DNA of 64,000 bases from Solwaraspora sp. WMMD1047. Its GTDB lineage: Bacteria > Actinomycetota > Actinomycetes > Mycobacteriales > Micromonosporaceae. The notes under the pieces are model-generated. The model had not been told where the DNA came from. It made no database searches and worked only from the letters and a program-made list of their open reading frames with translations. The position numbers were made by a program, and so were the translations under genes. Shown here one piece after another: positions 6,651-16,385 of this stretch. Position 1 is the first letter of the stretch. Each line of letters begins with the position of its first letter. Location: assembly GCF_029626155.1 (NCBI RefSeq), contig NZ_JARUBL010000001.1, positions 1 through 64,000 of the forward strand, in the 5' to 3' direction.

Positions 6651-7789
6651 CCCCGGCCCGATACATCGATATTCACCTGCTCCAGAGCATCCCGTACGCC
6701 AATCTGAACCGCGACGACCTGGGCTCGCCCAAGTCGATGACCTTCGGTGGCGTCGAACGTACCCGGGTTTCCAGCCAGAGCTGGAAGCGGGCGGTCCGGC
6801 TCGCGCTGCAGGAGTCGGCCGGTGAGCAGGCGCTGCGCACCCGCCGGGTGCCGATCGAGGTTGCCTCGCGGCTGCGAAGCAAAGGCTGGTCCAAAGACCT
6901 GGCGACGTTCGCCGGTCAGCAGGTGGCGGCGAGCATCACCAGCAAAGGACTGGGGCTGGAGGCCAACGGCGGAACCTCGGTTCTGCTCTACCTGCCGGCA
7001 TCGGCCCTTGACGACCTGGCCAGGATTTGCGAGGAGAACCGGGACGACCTCAGCCACGCCCAGACAGCCAAGCCGAAGACGGGCAAGTCGTCGACAAAGT
7101 CGGACCCGATCCTGCCACGTGACGAGGTCACTCGGACGATCAGTGGCCGCAACGGGGTCATCAACCTCTTCGGCCGAATGCTCGCCGACGTGCCCACCGC
7201 CCACGTCGACGGCGCGGTCCAGGTCGCTCATGCATTCACCGTGCACGGCACGAGCGCCCAGGTTGACTTCTTCACCGCCGTCGACGACCTGAACGAGGCG
7301 GCGGACGAGACCGGCAGTGGACACATGAACAGCGCCGAATTCAGTGCTGGCACGTTCTACCGCTACGCCTGCGTCAACCTTCACGACCTGACGCGGAACC
7401 TCGAGGGCGAGAAGGCGCTCGCTGCCGAACTCGCGGCAGACTTCCTCACGAACTTCATCAGTGCCATACCAGGCGCGAAGAAGAACTCCACCGCCGCGTT
7501 CACCGTCCCGGATCTCGTCTACATCGCGGTCCGCGGCGACCGCCCCGTCTCGCTCGCCAGCGCCTTCGAGCCTCCGGTGCGGGCACCCCTGGACGGCGGC
7601 TTCGGTCCGAAATCTCGGACAGTACTGTCCGAGTACGCCGGCCACATCTACCGGCTAATCGGCGAAGACGGACTCGTGCATCACGCGCACGCCCTGACCG
7701 ACGAGAAGGGCCTCGATCATCTCGGCGAGCTGACGCCATCCCACGCCGCTTTGGTGAAGAACGCCATCGCACGGGCCGGGTTGCGGTGA
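6647..7789 (+). CDS. cas7e: Cascade backbone subunit Cas7e (Cse4/CasC)
   Basis: 380 residues. I place the start at the ATG at 6647, overlapping the cse2 stop (ATGA); the frame is open upstream but that part would lie inside cse2. The N-terminus 'YIDIHLLQSIPYANLNRDDLGSPKS' and 'TRVSSQSWKRAVR' are highly conserved in Cse4. Residues about 220-250 ('FTVHGTSAQVDFFTAVDDLNE') and 'GSGHMNSAEFSAGTFYRYACV' are also family signatures. Six copies form the crRNA-binding filament in the known I-E complex. The cas5e gene follows with a GTGA overlap. Confidence 0.96.
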   Translation: MTPARYIDIHLLQSIPYANLNRDDLGSPKSMTFGGVERTRVSSQSWKRAVRLALQESAGEQALRTRRVPIEVASRLRSKGWSKDLATFAGQQVAASITSKGLGLEANGGTSVLLYLPASALDDLARICEENRDDLSHAQTAKPKTGKSSTKSDPILPRDEVTRTISGRNGVINLFGRMLADVPTAHVDGAVQVAHAFTVHGTSAQVDFFTAVDDLNEAADETGSGHMNSAEFSAGTFYRYACVNLHDLTRNLEGEKALAAELAADFLTNFISAIPGAKKNSTAAFTVPDLVYIAVRGDRPVSLASAFEPPVRAPLDGGFGPKSRTVLSEYAGHIYRLIGEDGLVHHAHALTDEKGLDHLGELTPSHAALVKNAIARAGLR

Positions 7790-8544
7790 CCGGGCTGCTA
7801 CTGCGGCTCGCCGGGCCGCTGCAATCCTGGGGCGATCACAGCACCTTCTCCACAAGAGACACCCGCGCGTACCCGACCCGGTCGGCCCTCATCGGATTAA
7901 TCGCCTCCGCGCTGGGCCGGCGCCGCGAAGAGCCGATCAGCGACCTGACCGCCCTGGCCTTCACCATTCGGGTCGACCGAGCTGGAGCCGTCCTACGCGA
8001 CTTCCACACCGTTGGCGGCGGCCTCGCCCGTGATCAGACCGTACCCACCGCTGAGGGAAGCCGCCGAGGTCCCGGTCAGGGCACAATCGTCTCGCACCGC
8101 TACTACCTCACCGACGCCGCTTTCACCGTCGCGATGACCGGTCCGCAACCGCTCGTGGACGCAATCGCCAATGCCCTTGACCGACCAGCCTGGGCTCCCT
8201 ACCTTGGCCGCCGATCCTGCCCAGCCGAAGCGCCACTGCTGCTACAGGTGACGCCCGGCGATCCGGTGCACGCCCTGTACCAGTCGGTGCCGATGGCCCG
8301 GCCACCGGTGACCGGCGATACCGTACCGGTTGACTTCGTCCTCGAAAGCCCACCACCCGGCAGGGAAGACGCGTCGCAACTGACCGCCAACGACGTGCCA
8401 CTCGACTTCCATCCGCACCGCCGACGCTACCTGTCCCGGTCCCTCTGGATAACCCGACAGTCCCTACCAGCCGACCTCTGCGTCGGACTGGGCGACCGCT
8501 ACCTCACCGCACTCGCCACGTATCTGAAAGGAGCACCGGCGTGA
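7786..8544 (+). CDS. cas5e: Cascade subunit Cas5e (CasD)
   Basis: 252 residues from a GTG start inside the end of cas7e. The N-terminal 'LLLRLAGPLQSWGDHSTFSTRDTRAYPTRSALIGLIASALG' is the standard Cas5 opening. Cas5e binds the 5' handle of the crRNA, here predicted as the 8 nt ending GTGGTCCG. 'YYLTDAAFTVAM' is a further typical block. Coupled by GTGA overlaps on both sides. Confidence 0.95.
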   Translation: MTGLLLRLAGPLQSWGDHSTFSTRDTRAYPTRSALIGLIASALGRRREEPISDLTALAFTIRVDRAGAVLRDFHTVGGGLARDQTVPTAEGSRRGPGQGTIVSHRYYLTDAAFTVAMTGPQPLVDAIANALDRPAWAPYLGRRSCPAEAPLLLQVTPGDPVHALYQSVPMARPPVTGDTVPVDFVLESPPPGREDASQLTANDVPLDFHPHRRRYLSRSLWITRQSLPADLCVGLGDRYLTALATYLKGAPA

Positions 8545-9161
8545 ACGCCTGGCTGATCCGAATCGAACCGGATCTCCGTAACCGGTCCGCCAGCCAGGAC
8601 CTACGGGACATCGTCGCCATACACCAGCGGGTGATGACGCTCGTACCTGACGGCCTCGGACGCGACCCCCGACAGCGAGCCGGCGTGCTGTTCCGCATCG
8701 ACCAGGAACCGACAGGTCCGGTCGTGCTGGTGCAGACCACCCTGCAACCAGATCCGAGCCGACTACCCCCACGCTACGGCCACGTTGACACCAGAGACAT
8801 CGGCCCACTCCTCAAAGCAATCCACCCAGGGATGCGGGTCCGATACCGACTCGCGGCGAACCCCTCCAAACGGGCGATCACCGGACCACACGCCGGCAAA
8901 GTCGTGCCGCTGTCCGGCCCCGACGTAGAAGCGTGGTGGATCAAACGCGCCGAGACACACGGACTCGCCCTCGAACAAATGCACACCCACCCCCAGCCAT
9001 CGATGATCGGCAAGGCCAAACCGATCCGGCACGCGGTGACACGATTCGACGGCACAGCCGTCGTACGGGATGTCGACCTGGTACGCGCCGCCGTGCTCGG
9101 CGGAATCGGACGAGGCAAATCGTTCGGCTGCGGCTTACTCAGCCTTGCCGCCGCCCGGTGA
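8541..9161 (+). CDS. cas6e: crRNA-processing endoribonuclease Cas6e (CasE)
   Basis: 206 residues from a GTG start overlapping cas5e. 'IHQRVMTLVPDG' (about 28-39) contains the family histidine region, and the C-terminal glycine-rich loop 'GGIGRGKSFGCGLL' (about 187-200) binds the repeat hairpin. Cas6e cuts at the base of the CCCCACG/CGTGGGG stem. Since both pseudo-repeats at 4315-4403 keep that stem, the same enzyme could process the pseudo-crRNA. Confidence 0.95.
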   Translation: MNAWLIRIEPDLRNRSASQDLRDIVAIHQRVMTLVPDGLGRDPRQRAGVLFRIDQEPTGPVVLVQTTLQPDPSRLPPRYGHVDTRDIGPLLKAIHPGMRVRYRLAANPSKRAITGPHAGKVVPLSGPDVEAWWIKRAETHGLALEQMHTHPQPSMIGKAKPIRHAVTRFDGTAVVRDVDLVRAAVLGGIGRGKSFGCGLLSLAAAR

Positions 9162-10114
9162 CCGGCAACGCGCGACGACGTCTGGCTGCGCCCACCCTCG
9201 CGATGCTCCCCAGAGTCGCGGACTCTCTCAGCTTTCTCTACGCCGACGTCGTCCGAATCGTCCAAGACGACACCGGCGTCTGCGCCCAAGTCGAAACCCC
9301 AAGAGGCGTCGAACGCGTCTATCTCCCCACCGCCGCTGTCAGTTGCGTACTCCTCGGCCCCGGCACCTCCATCACACACCGGGCGCTGTCCACCTTCGCC
9401 AGACACGGCACCACCGTCGTCTGCGTCGGCGCTGGCGGAGTACGCAGCTACGCGGCCATCACCCCCGCCGGACTCACCACAAGCTGGCTTGAGCGGCAAG
9501 TCCGATGCTGGGCCGACGACACTCAACGACTGGCAGTCGCCGTGCGCATGTACGAACGCCGGTTCGGAGAAGCCGTCCCCGAAGGAACATCACTCGCCCA
9601 ACTCCGCGGCATGGAGGGACAGCGAATGAAGAAGCTTTACCGCCTACTCGCCGAACACCACCGGACCGGCAAGTTCCGCCGCAATTACGACCCAGACCAG
9701 TGGGAAACGCAAGACCCGGTCAACCTGGCCCTCTCGTCCGCCAGCGCATGCCTCTACGGCGTCGTCCACGCCGCGACACTCGCCCTCGGCTGCTCACCGG
9801 CGCTCGGCTTCGTACACAGCGGCACCCAACACGCCTTCGTCTACGACATCGCCGATCTCTACAAAGCCAGGGTCACCGCCCCACTGGCCTTCTCACTCGG
9901 CAACTCCACCAATCCGGAACGCGACGCCCGGCGCAAACTCCGCGAAGAGTTCCGACTCCTCAAGCTGATGCCCACGATCATCACCGACATCCAGCACCTC
10001 CTCGACCCGGACACGGTCCGCCCAACGCCAGAACGGGGCGCCGACGTGGTCTCACTCTGGGACCCAGAACTCGGCGAGGTGCCTGCCGGCGTCAACTACG
10101 GCAGCGAGGACTAA
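9158..10114 (+). CDS. cas1e: CRISPR integrase Cas1e
   Basis: 318 residues counted from the GTG at 9158, which overlaps the cas6e stop. The frame is open further upstream within cas6e but is unrelated to Cas1 there. 'ADSLSFLYADVVRI', 'CLYGVVHAATLALGCSPALGFVHSG' and 'FVYDIADLYK' are Cas1e signatures; H220, D230 and D233 are the likely metal ligands. Together with Cas2e it integrates new spacers at the leader-repeat junction. Intact adaptation genes fit the uniform leader-side repeats of both arrays. Confidence 0.96.
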   Translation: MTGNARRRLAAPTLAMLPRVADSLSFLYADVVRIVQDDTGVCAQVETPRGVERVYLPTAAVSCVLLGPGTSITHRALSTFARHGTTVVCVGAGGVRSYAAITPAGLTTSWLERQVRCWADDTQRLAVAVRMYERRFGEAVPEGTSLAQLRGMEGQRMKKLYRLLAEHHRTGKFRRNYDPDQWETQDPVNLALSSASACLYGVVHAATLALGCSPALGFVHSGTQHAFVYDIADLYKARVTAPLAFSLGNSTNPERDARRKLREEFRLLKLMPTIITDIQHLLDPDTVRPTPERGADVVSLWDPELGEVPAGVNYGSED

Positions 10115-10121
10115 CCGCCCC

Positions 10122-10454
10122 ATGGCCTCAATGGTCGTCCTGTCCACCACCGCCGTACCCGATCACCTACGCGGCGCCCTCAGCCGATGGATGATCGAGA
10201 TAACCCCCGGCATGTTCGTCGGCACCCTGTCAGCCAAAGTCCGAGACGAACTATGGGCAACGGCAGCCGCAGTCGTCGGCGACGGAGCCGCCGTGCTCAT
10301 CCACCCAGACAACACCGAACAGGGCTACTCGATCCGAACCGCAGGACAACGCCGACGCCGACCCGTCGACTTCGACGGCCTCACCCTGATCGCCATGAAC
10401 CCAATGGAACCGGCGAACACCATAACCGAGGAAATCTGGCCCGAGGGCTGGTAA
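10122..10454 (+). CDS. cas2e: CRISPR adaptation protein Cas2e
   Basis: 110 residues. 'MVVLSTTAVPDHLRGALSRWMIEITPGMFVG' is the typical Cas2e N-terminus, and 'GLTLIAMNPMEPANTITEEIWPEGW' the usual C-terminus. It forms the central dimer of the Cas1-Cas2 integrase. The gene starts 7 nt after cas1e and ends only 18 nt before the first repeat of array 2, so any longer leader of that array must lie inside this coding sequence. Confidence 0.95.
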   Translation: MASMVVLSTTAVPDHLRGALSRWMIEITPGMFVGTLSAKVRDELWATAAAVVGDGAAVLIHPDNTEQGYSIRTAGQRRRRPVDFDGLTLIAMNPMEPANTITEEIWPEGW

Positions 10455-10472
10455 ACGCCCAGGTCGCGAAGG
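10455..10472 (+). promoter_or_regulatory. Very short leader of array 2 with conserved junction motif
   Basis: Only 18 bp lie between the cas2e stop and the first repeat. The final 15 (CCCAGGTCGCGAAGG) match the array 1 leader junction at 13 of 15 positions. Extending 7 bp further up gives 17 of 22. No separate promoter fits here, so array 2 is probably transcribed from the cas operon or from a promoter within cas genes. Confidence 0.75.
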
Positions 10473-13400
10473 GTCCTCCCCACGGGCGTGGGGGTGGTCC
10501 GAGAGCCGCGCCGCGCCGCGCGGCGACCGGGCCGTCCTCCCCACGGGCGTGGGGGTGGTCCGCGGGCCATCAGGTGGCATTCCTCGGTCCACGCGTCCTC
10601 CCCACGGGCGTGGGGGTGGTCCGCCCCGCACCGAGGTGCTGTGGTCCAACCGGCCGTCCTCCCCACGGGCGTGGGGGTGGTCCGCAGGCTCAGGCGGTCA
10701 TCGACGAGATCCTCGAGTCCTCCCCACGGGCGTGGGGGTGGTCCGCTGGGCCGGCCTATGGCGCTGGTCGACCACCCGTCCTCCCCACGGGCGTGGGGGT
10801 GGTCCGCCGAAACGGCGTACCGGCGGGCCATCGCCGGCGTCCTCCCCACGGGCGTGGGGGTGGTCCGCCGACGTCGTCCGCGAGATCGTCGACCGGCTCG
10901 TCCTCCCCACGGGCGTGGGGGTGGTCCGATGGAGGGCGGCCAGCGAGGTATCAGCCCAGAGTCCTCCCCACGGGCGTGGGGGTGGTCCGGCCCTCGTCGC
11001 GGTGGTCGCCGCGGCGCTCACGTCCTCCCCACGGGCGTGGGGGTGGTCCGTCGGCGCGCCGCTGCAGGCGCGCCATGGCGGCGTCCTCCCCACGGGCGTG
11101 GGGGTGGTCCGGCGGCAACCGCCATCTCGGGCTTGCCGGCGTTGTCCTCCCCACGGGCGTGGGGGTGGTCCGGTCGACCCGTCCACCATCCACGGATACC
11201 GCAGGTCCTCCCCACGGGCGTGGGGGTGGTCCGGTCCCTGACGCCACCTCCCCGCCGCTCAGGGCGTCCTCCCCACGGGCGTGGGGGTGGTCCGGACCGG
11301 CGCGGCCGGCGCGTCTGGCGGGAGATGTCCTCCCCACGGGCGTGGGGGTGGTCCGCCGCAGCCCCCACAGCCACCGCTCGCGGATGCGTCCTCCCCACGG
11401 GCGTGGGGGTGGTCCGGCGTCTGCGCGGAAGTTGAGTGCGAGAGGGACGTCCTCCCCACGGGCGTGGGGGTGGTCCGGCGCTCAGCGTGTGCGTACCCGC
11501 CGACAGCACGTCCTCCCCACGGGCGTGGGGGTGGTCCGCTAGTGGACGTGACCGTTGTGGTCGCCACCTAGTCCTCCCCACGGGCGTGGGGGTGGTCCGC
11601 CGCCGGCGGACCGCTGGTACAACCAGCCAACGTCCTCCCCACGGGCGTGGGGGTGGTCCGGCGGCCCGCGCACTGGGCATCTCCACCCGGGAGTCCTCCC
11701 CACGGGCGTGGGGGTGGTCCGGTGCAGATGTGGCTGTCCGGCGGTGCGGTCGGGTCCTCCCCACGGGCGTGGGGGTGGTCCGGACCAGATGACGGCGGTC
11801 GCGGAGGCCGTGGCGTCCTCCCCACGGGCGTGGGGGTGGTCCGGCCAGCATGAGGCCCATGTAGATGTCGGGCTCGTCCTCCCCACGGGCGTGGGGGTGG
11901 TCCGACGCTAATCCGTGGCGCCAAACTGCCGGAGGCGTCCTCCCCACGGGCGTGGGGGTGGTCCGCCGTGGACGGCCACCACCTCCGGCGCGGTCACGTC
12001 CTCCCCACGGGCGTGGGGGTGGTCCGGGAGTCGTCCTGCTCCCACGGGTCGGCGTTCTGTCCTCCCCACGGGCGTGGGGGTGGTCCGACGGGCGGGTCGA
12101 GGTCATCCAGGCGCCACCGGTCCTCCCCACGGGCGTGGGGGTGGTCCGCACCCGGGTGATGCCGATCGGCGGTTGGAGCCGTCCTCCCCACGGGCGTGGG
12201 GGTGGTCCTACCCGGATCGCAGCGTGAACACGAAGTACTTCGTCCTCCCCACGGGCGTGGGGGTGGTCCGCGCGAGTTCGAGCACATCCGGATCGGCCGG
12301 GAGTCCTCCCCACGGGCGTGGGGGTGGTCCGCCGGGTGGCGGGGTCGTACCCGGGGGCGGAGAGTCCTCCCCACGGGCGTGGGGGTGGTCCGGCGGCGAT
12401 GCTGCTGGCTCTGGCCGGCGGCGGGTCCTCCCCACGGGCGTGGGGGTGGTCCGTACACGGTTGAGCAGGCAATCAGCATCGGCGGGTCCTCCCCACGGGC
12501 GTGGAGGTGGTCCGGTGTCCCGGTCCAACTCGACCCGCCGTAAGAAGTCCTCCCCACGGGCGTGGGGGTGGTCCTAACCATGCCGGCACCGACCGGGGCG
12601 CACGTCTGTCCTCCCCACGGGCGTGGGGGTGGTCCGGCGTTCGACCGGATGGACGCCCGCGCCCGAAAGTCCTCCCCACGGGCGTGGGGGTGGTCCGATG
12701 GAACGTACCTACACCGCCACGGTGCGGGTGTCCTCCCCACGGGCGTGGGGGTGGTCCGGTCATCGTCACGATGTCCGGGACACCGGCCGGGTCCTCCCCA
12801 CGGGCGTGGGGGTGGTCCGATCCGGGTCCGCCGGCTGACCGCCGGGACCTAGTCCTCCCCACGGGCGTGGGGGTGGTCCGGCGGAGGTGCTGGCGCGGGT
12901 GCGTGCGCACCGGTCCTCCCCACGGGCGTGGGGGTGGTCCGGTCGTCCACCCGTCGTCCGCGGTGCCGCCCGAGTCCTCCCCACGGGCGTGGGGGTGGTC
13001 CGTCCCACGTCCTACCGTCCGATGACGACGACCGGTCCTCCCCACGGGCGTGGGGGTGGTCCGTTGGCCGTCGCCCGCGCCGCCCAGGTGTCGCCGTCCT
13101 CCCCACGGGCGTGGGGGTGGTCCGAACCACGACGTGCTCACCGCGCCGCCGCTCCGGTCCTCCCCACGGGCGTGGGGGTGGTCCGCGGGGGATCCACCCC
13201 GGCCCGTCGGAGGAGCTGTCCTCCCCACGGGCGTGGGGGTGGTCCGTTCTGCAAGGTCGATGGCTGCCATGAGGTGGCGTCCTCCCCACGGGCGTGGGGG
13301 TGGTCCGTTGACGCTCATCGACTGGCCGCCGTTGTAGCCGTCCTCCCCACGGGCGTGGGGGTGGTCCGGAGGAGCCCGTGACCGCGACGGACTGACGCTG

Positions 13401-15868
13401 GTCCTCCCCACGGGCGTGGGGGTGGTCCGCCCGGCCGGACGGGCAGTGGTGGCCAGCACCAGTCCTCCCCACGGGCGTGGGGGTGGTCCGCAGGCATACG
13501 ACCCCCCTCGTGGTGGTCCGGGGTCCTCCCCACGGGCGTGGGGGTGGTCCGGCTGAGATCGAGGGCGACCGCCGGCTGGAACTGTCCTCCCCACGGGCGT
13601 GGGGGTGGTCCGGGAGCGGCCCCAATTGGCTAGGTGGATCAGGCGTCCTCCCCACGGGCGTGGGGGTGGTCCGGCACCGCCGTCCACGCGGAGATGGAGA
13701 ACGTCGTCCTCCCCACGGGCGTGGGGGTGGTCCGTCGCTCAGCAGACCGAGTTCGGGACCGGCCGGGTCCTCCCCACGGGCGTGGGGGTGGTCCGGTGCG
13801 GCCGTTGCCCGGCTGCGGGGCGTGGGCGGTCCTCCCCACGGGCGTGGGGGTGGTCCGTCGATCAGCTGGCGCACCCCCAGCGTCGGGGTGTCCTCCCCAC
13901 GGGCGTGGGGGTGGTCCGACACCAGCGACGGCCCGTACGTCAGGTACACCGTCCTCCCACGGGCGTGGGGGTGGTCCGATGACGGCGACGCCGGCCAGGT
14001 AGGCGGCGCGGTCCTCCCCACGGGCCTGGGGGTGGTCCGACGCTGCGATCTCCGGTGTGTGCGGCGAACTCGTCCTCCCCACGGGCGTGGGGGTGGTCCG
14101 ACGTCGTCGGTGTTGCGGTTCTTGTAGGCGACGTCCTCCCCACGGGCGTGGGGGTGGTCCGGTCGTCCTTGAGCCACTCGGCGCCCATCGTGGGTCCTCC
14201 CCACGGGCGTGGGGGTGGTCCGCCGGCGGCGGTCGCGGTGCGGGTCATCAGATCGTCCTCCCCACGGGCGTGGGGGTGGTCCGCTTGACAGCAAGAGGTG
14301 CGCGGCGCTGAGAGCGTCCTCCCCACGGGCGTGGGGGTGGTCCGCCGCAGAGGATCGATCCGGTGCCGGCGTCGAGGTCCTCCCCACGGGCGTGGGGGTG
14401 GTCCTTCGTAGAGGCGGACCTCGGTGATGGTGCGTTCGTCCTCCCCACGGGCGTGGGGGTGGTCCGGAGGCGTCGGTCAAGCTCCGCGTCTCACAGCTGT
14501 CCTCCCCACGGGCGTGGGGGTGGTCCGCAGGCCATCGACTGGACCCTGCCCTACAAGGAGTCCTCCCCACGGGCGTGGGGGTGGTCCGCCGGCGTTCGAG
14601 TCGATCGGACTCTCGGCTGAGTCCTCCCCACGGGCGTGGGGGTGGTCCAGGAGTACTCGGCGCGAAGACGGGCCTGATCGGGTCCTCCCCACGGGCGTGG
14701 GGGTGGTCCGGTCTCCAACTCAACGTGCAGAACGCCCTCTTCGTCCTCCCCACGGGCGTGGGGGTGGTCCGGAGCACCCGGCGGTCCGGGCGGCGGCGAG
14801 CGAGTCCTCCCCACGGGCGTGGGGGTGGTCCGGCCCCGCACTCGGCGGAGGCCCGCCGCTGGCAGTCCTCCCCACGGGCGTGGGGGTGGTCCGCAGCGGA
14901 CAGCTCGGTTTGACTATGCGGCCGGGTCCTCCCCACGGGCGTGGGGGTGGTCCGTTGTAGACCAGCGCCTTGGCGAACATCTGGCCGTCCTCCCCACGGG
15001 CGTGGGGGTGGTCCGGTCTGCGACGAGGCGGAGACTGCCGTCCAGATGTCCTCCCCACGGGCGTGGGGGTGGTCCGTCCGTCACCGCCCCCCGCCCCGCA
15101 CCGCCGCCGTCCTCCCCACGGGCGTGGGGGTGGTCCGCATCTATACGCCGGATCGCTACTGCGCCTCGGGTCCTCCCCACGGGCGTGGGGGTGGTCCGGT
15201 CTACGCCCGGACGCGGGTGTTGCTGATGCCGTCCTCCCCACGGGCGTGGGGGTGGTCCGGCGGGGGCGACCGGCTCCCCGTAGGCGTCCAGGTCTTCCCC
15301 ACGGGCGTGGGGGTGGTCCGCACATCGAGATCATCGACTCCAAAAAGCGGCTGTCCTCCCCACGGGCGTGGGGGTGGTCCGCCGATCAGTCCGTTGGCCA
15401 AGACCGGCCAGAAGTCCTCCCCACGGGCGTGGGGGTGGTCCGCTGATGGGCATCCGCATCGACGCCGGCGAGGTGTCCTCCCCACGGGCGTGGGGGTGGT
15501 CCGCCCTCCGCGTAGCGGGCGTACGCCCACGGGTCGTCCTCCCCACGGGCGTGGGGGTGGTCCGGGTGGCCAGCATCCACGGCGTCTCGACGTGGCGTCC
15601 TCCCCACGGGCGTGGGGGTGGTCCGTCGCCGACCACCAGCAGCGGCTGAGTGCCGGTGTCCTCCCCACGGGCGTGGGGGTGGTCCGTCGTCAACCAGCGC
15701 GGGCCGGCCGGCAAAGTTGTCCTCCCCACGGGCGTGGGGGTGGTCCGGTGTGGCAGGAGGTCCTGGCCGGCAACGCGAAGTCCTCCCCACGGGCGTGGGG
15801 GTGGTCCGCCGGACTTCGGCCGCCACCTCGCGGAGATGATGTCCTCCCCACGGGCGTAGGGGTGGTCC
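10473..15868 (+). CRISPR. CRISPR array 2, main segment, about 89 repeats
   Basis: 28-bp repeats beginning GTCCTCCCCACGG and ending GGGGGTGGTCC, with a 61-bp period. The distance from the first repeat (10473) to the last (15841) is exactly 88 periods. Nearly every repeat is followed by G, the expected 29th base copied from the AAG PAM in I-E systems; exceptions follow the repeats ending near 12208, 12575, 14404 and 14648. Rare repeat variants occur at about 12490 (GTGGAGG), 13952 (one base short), 14010-14040 (GGCCTGG), 15293 (TCTTCCCC) and in the last copy at 15841 (CGTAGGG). Leader at the left, next to cas2e. Confidence 0.98.
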
Positions 15869-15884
15869 GCTGACGGGGGGGTCC

Positions 15885-16385
15885 CTATGGGTTTGTCAAG
15901 GGGTCTTGGTCGGGTGGGGTTGCGGGGTTGGCCTGGTTGAGGAGTTGTTCGACGGCGCGGGGGCTGCGAAGCACGCGGAGGTCAGCGTGGGCGGCGTTGT
16001 TCGCGATCGCGGTCATGACGGTGGGCAGGCTGCGGCGTCGGTAGGTGAGGACCCAGCGCCAGAATGCCTGGTTCTCTCGGGAGCGGCGTAGCGCGCGCCA
16101 GGCGCAGCGCCAGAGGGGGAAGTCCAGCACGATGACGGTATCGGCGGCTCGTAGTCGTACGTCGAGCACGTCGTAGGGGCCGAGGTCGCCGTCGATGATC
16201 CACCGTCGGCCGCTGGTCAGCCGGTGTTGGATGTCCGCCCACTGGTTCTTGGGTGTTGGAGTGAGGTCTGGCGCCCAGAAGTGTTTGTCCAGCTCGATGA
16301 CCGGCAGAGCCAGGGCGGTGCCCAGGCGGGCGGCGAGGGTCGACTTACCCGCGCCACCACGGCCGAGGATCACGACCTTCTTCAT
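15885..16385 (-). CDS. P-loop kinase (adenylate kinase/topology-modulation-like), passenger of the IS110 element
   Basis: 166 residues starting [22 protein letters not shown], with a Walker A motif GRGGAGKS at residues 8-15. The middle 'TVIVLDFPLWRCAWRALRRSRE' matches the lid/Walker B region of small nucleoside-kinase-like ATPases often named topology modulation protein or FlaR-like. The ATG overlaps the transposase stop (ATGA), so it is translationally coupled to the transposase. Its stop codon falls in the terminal ATAGGGAC sequence of the element, so it belongs to the mobile unit, not to the CRISPR locus. Passenger genes are uncommon in IS110 elements. The substrate cannot be told from sequence. 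Confidence 0.8.
   Translation of the reverse strand: MKKVVILGRGGAGKSTLAARLGTALALPVIELDKHFWAPDLTPTPKNQWADIQHRLTSGRRWIIDGDLGPYDVLDVRLRAADTVIVLDFPLWRCAWRALRRSRENQAFWRWVLTYRRRSLPTVMTAIANNAAHADLRVLRSPRAVEQLLNQANPATPPDQDPLTNP

Noticed and set aside
10187-15873. Dozens of open frames of 60-700 codons in array 2
   Set aside because: Same cause: repeat-encoded peptides in all frames, no independent domain, no ribosome-binding sites.
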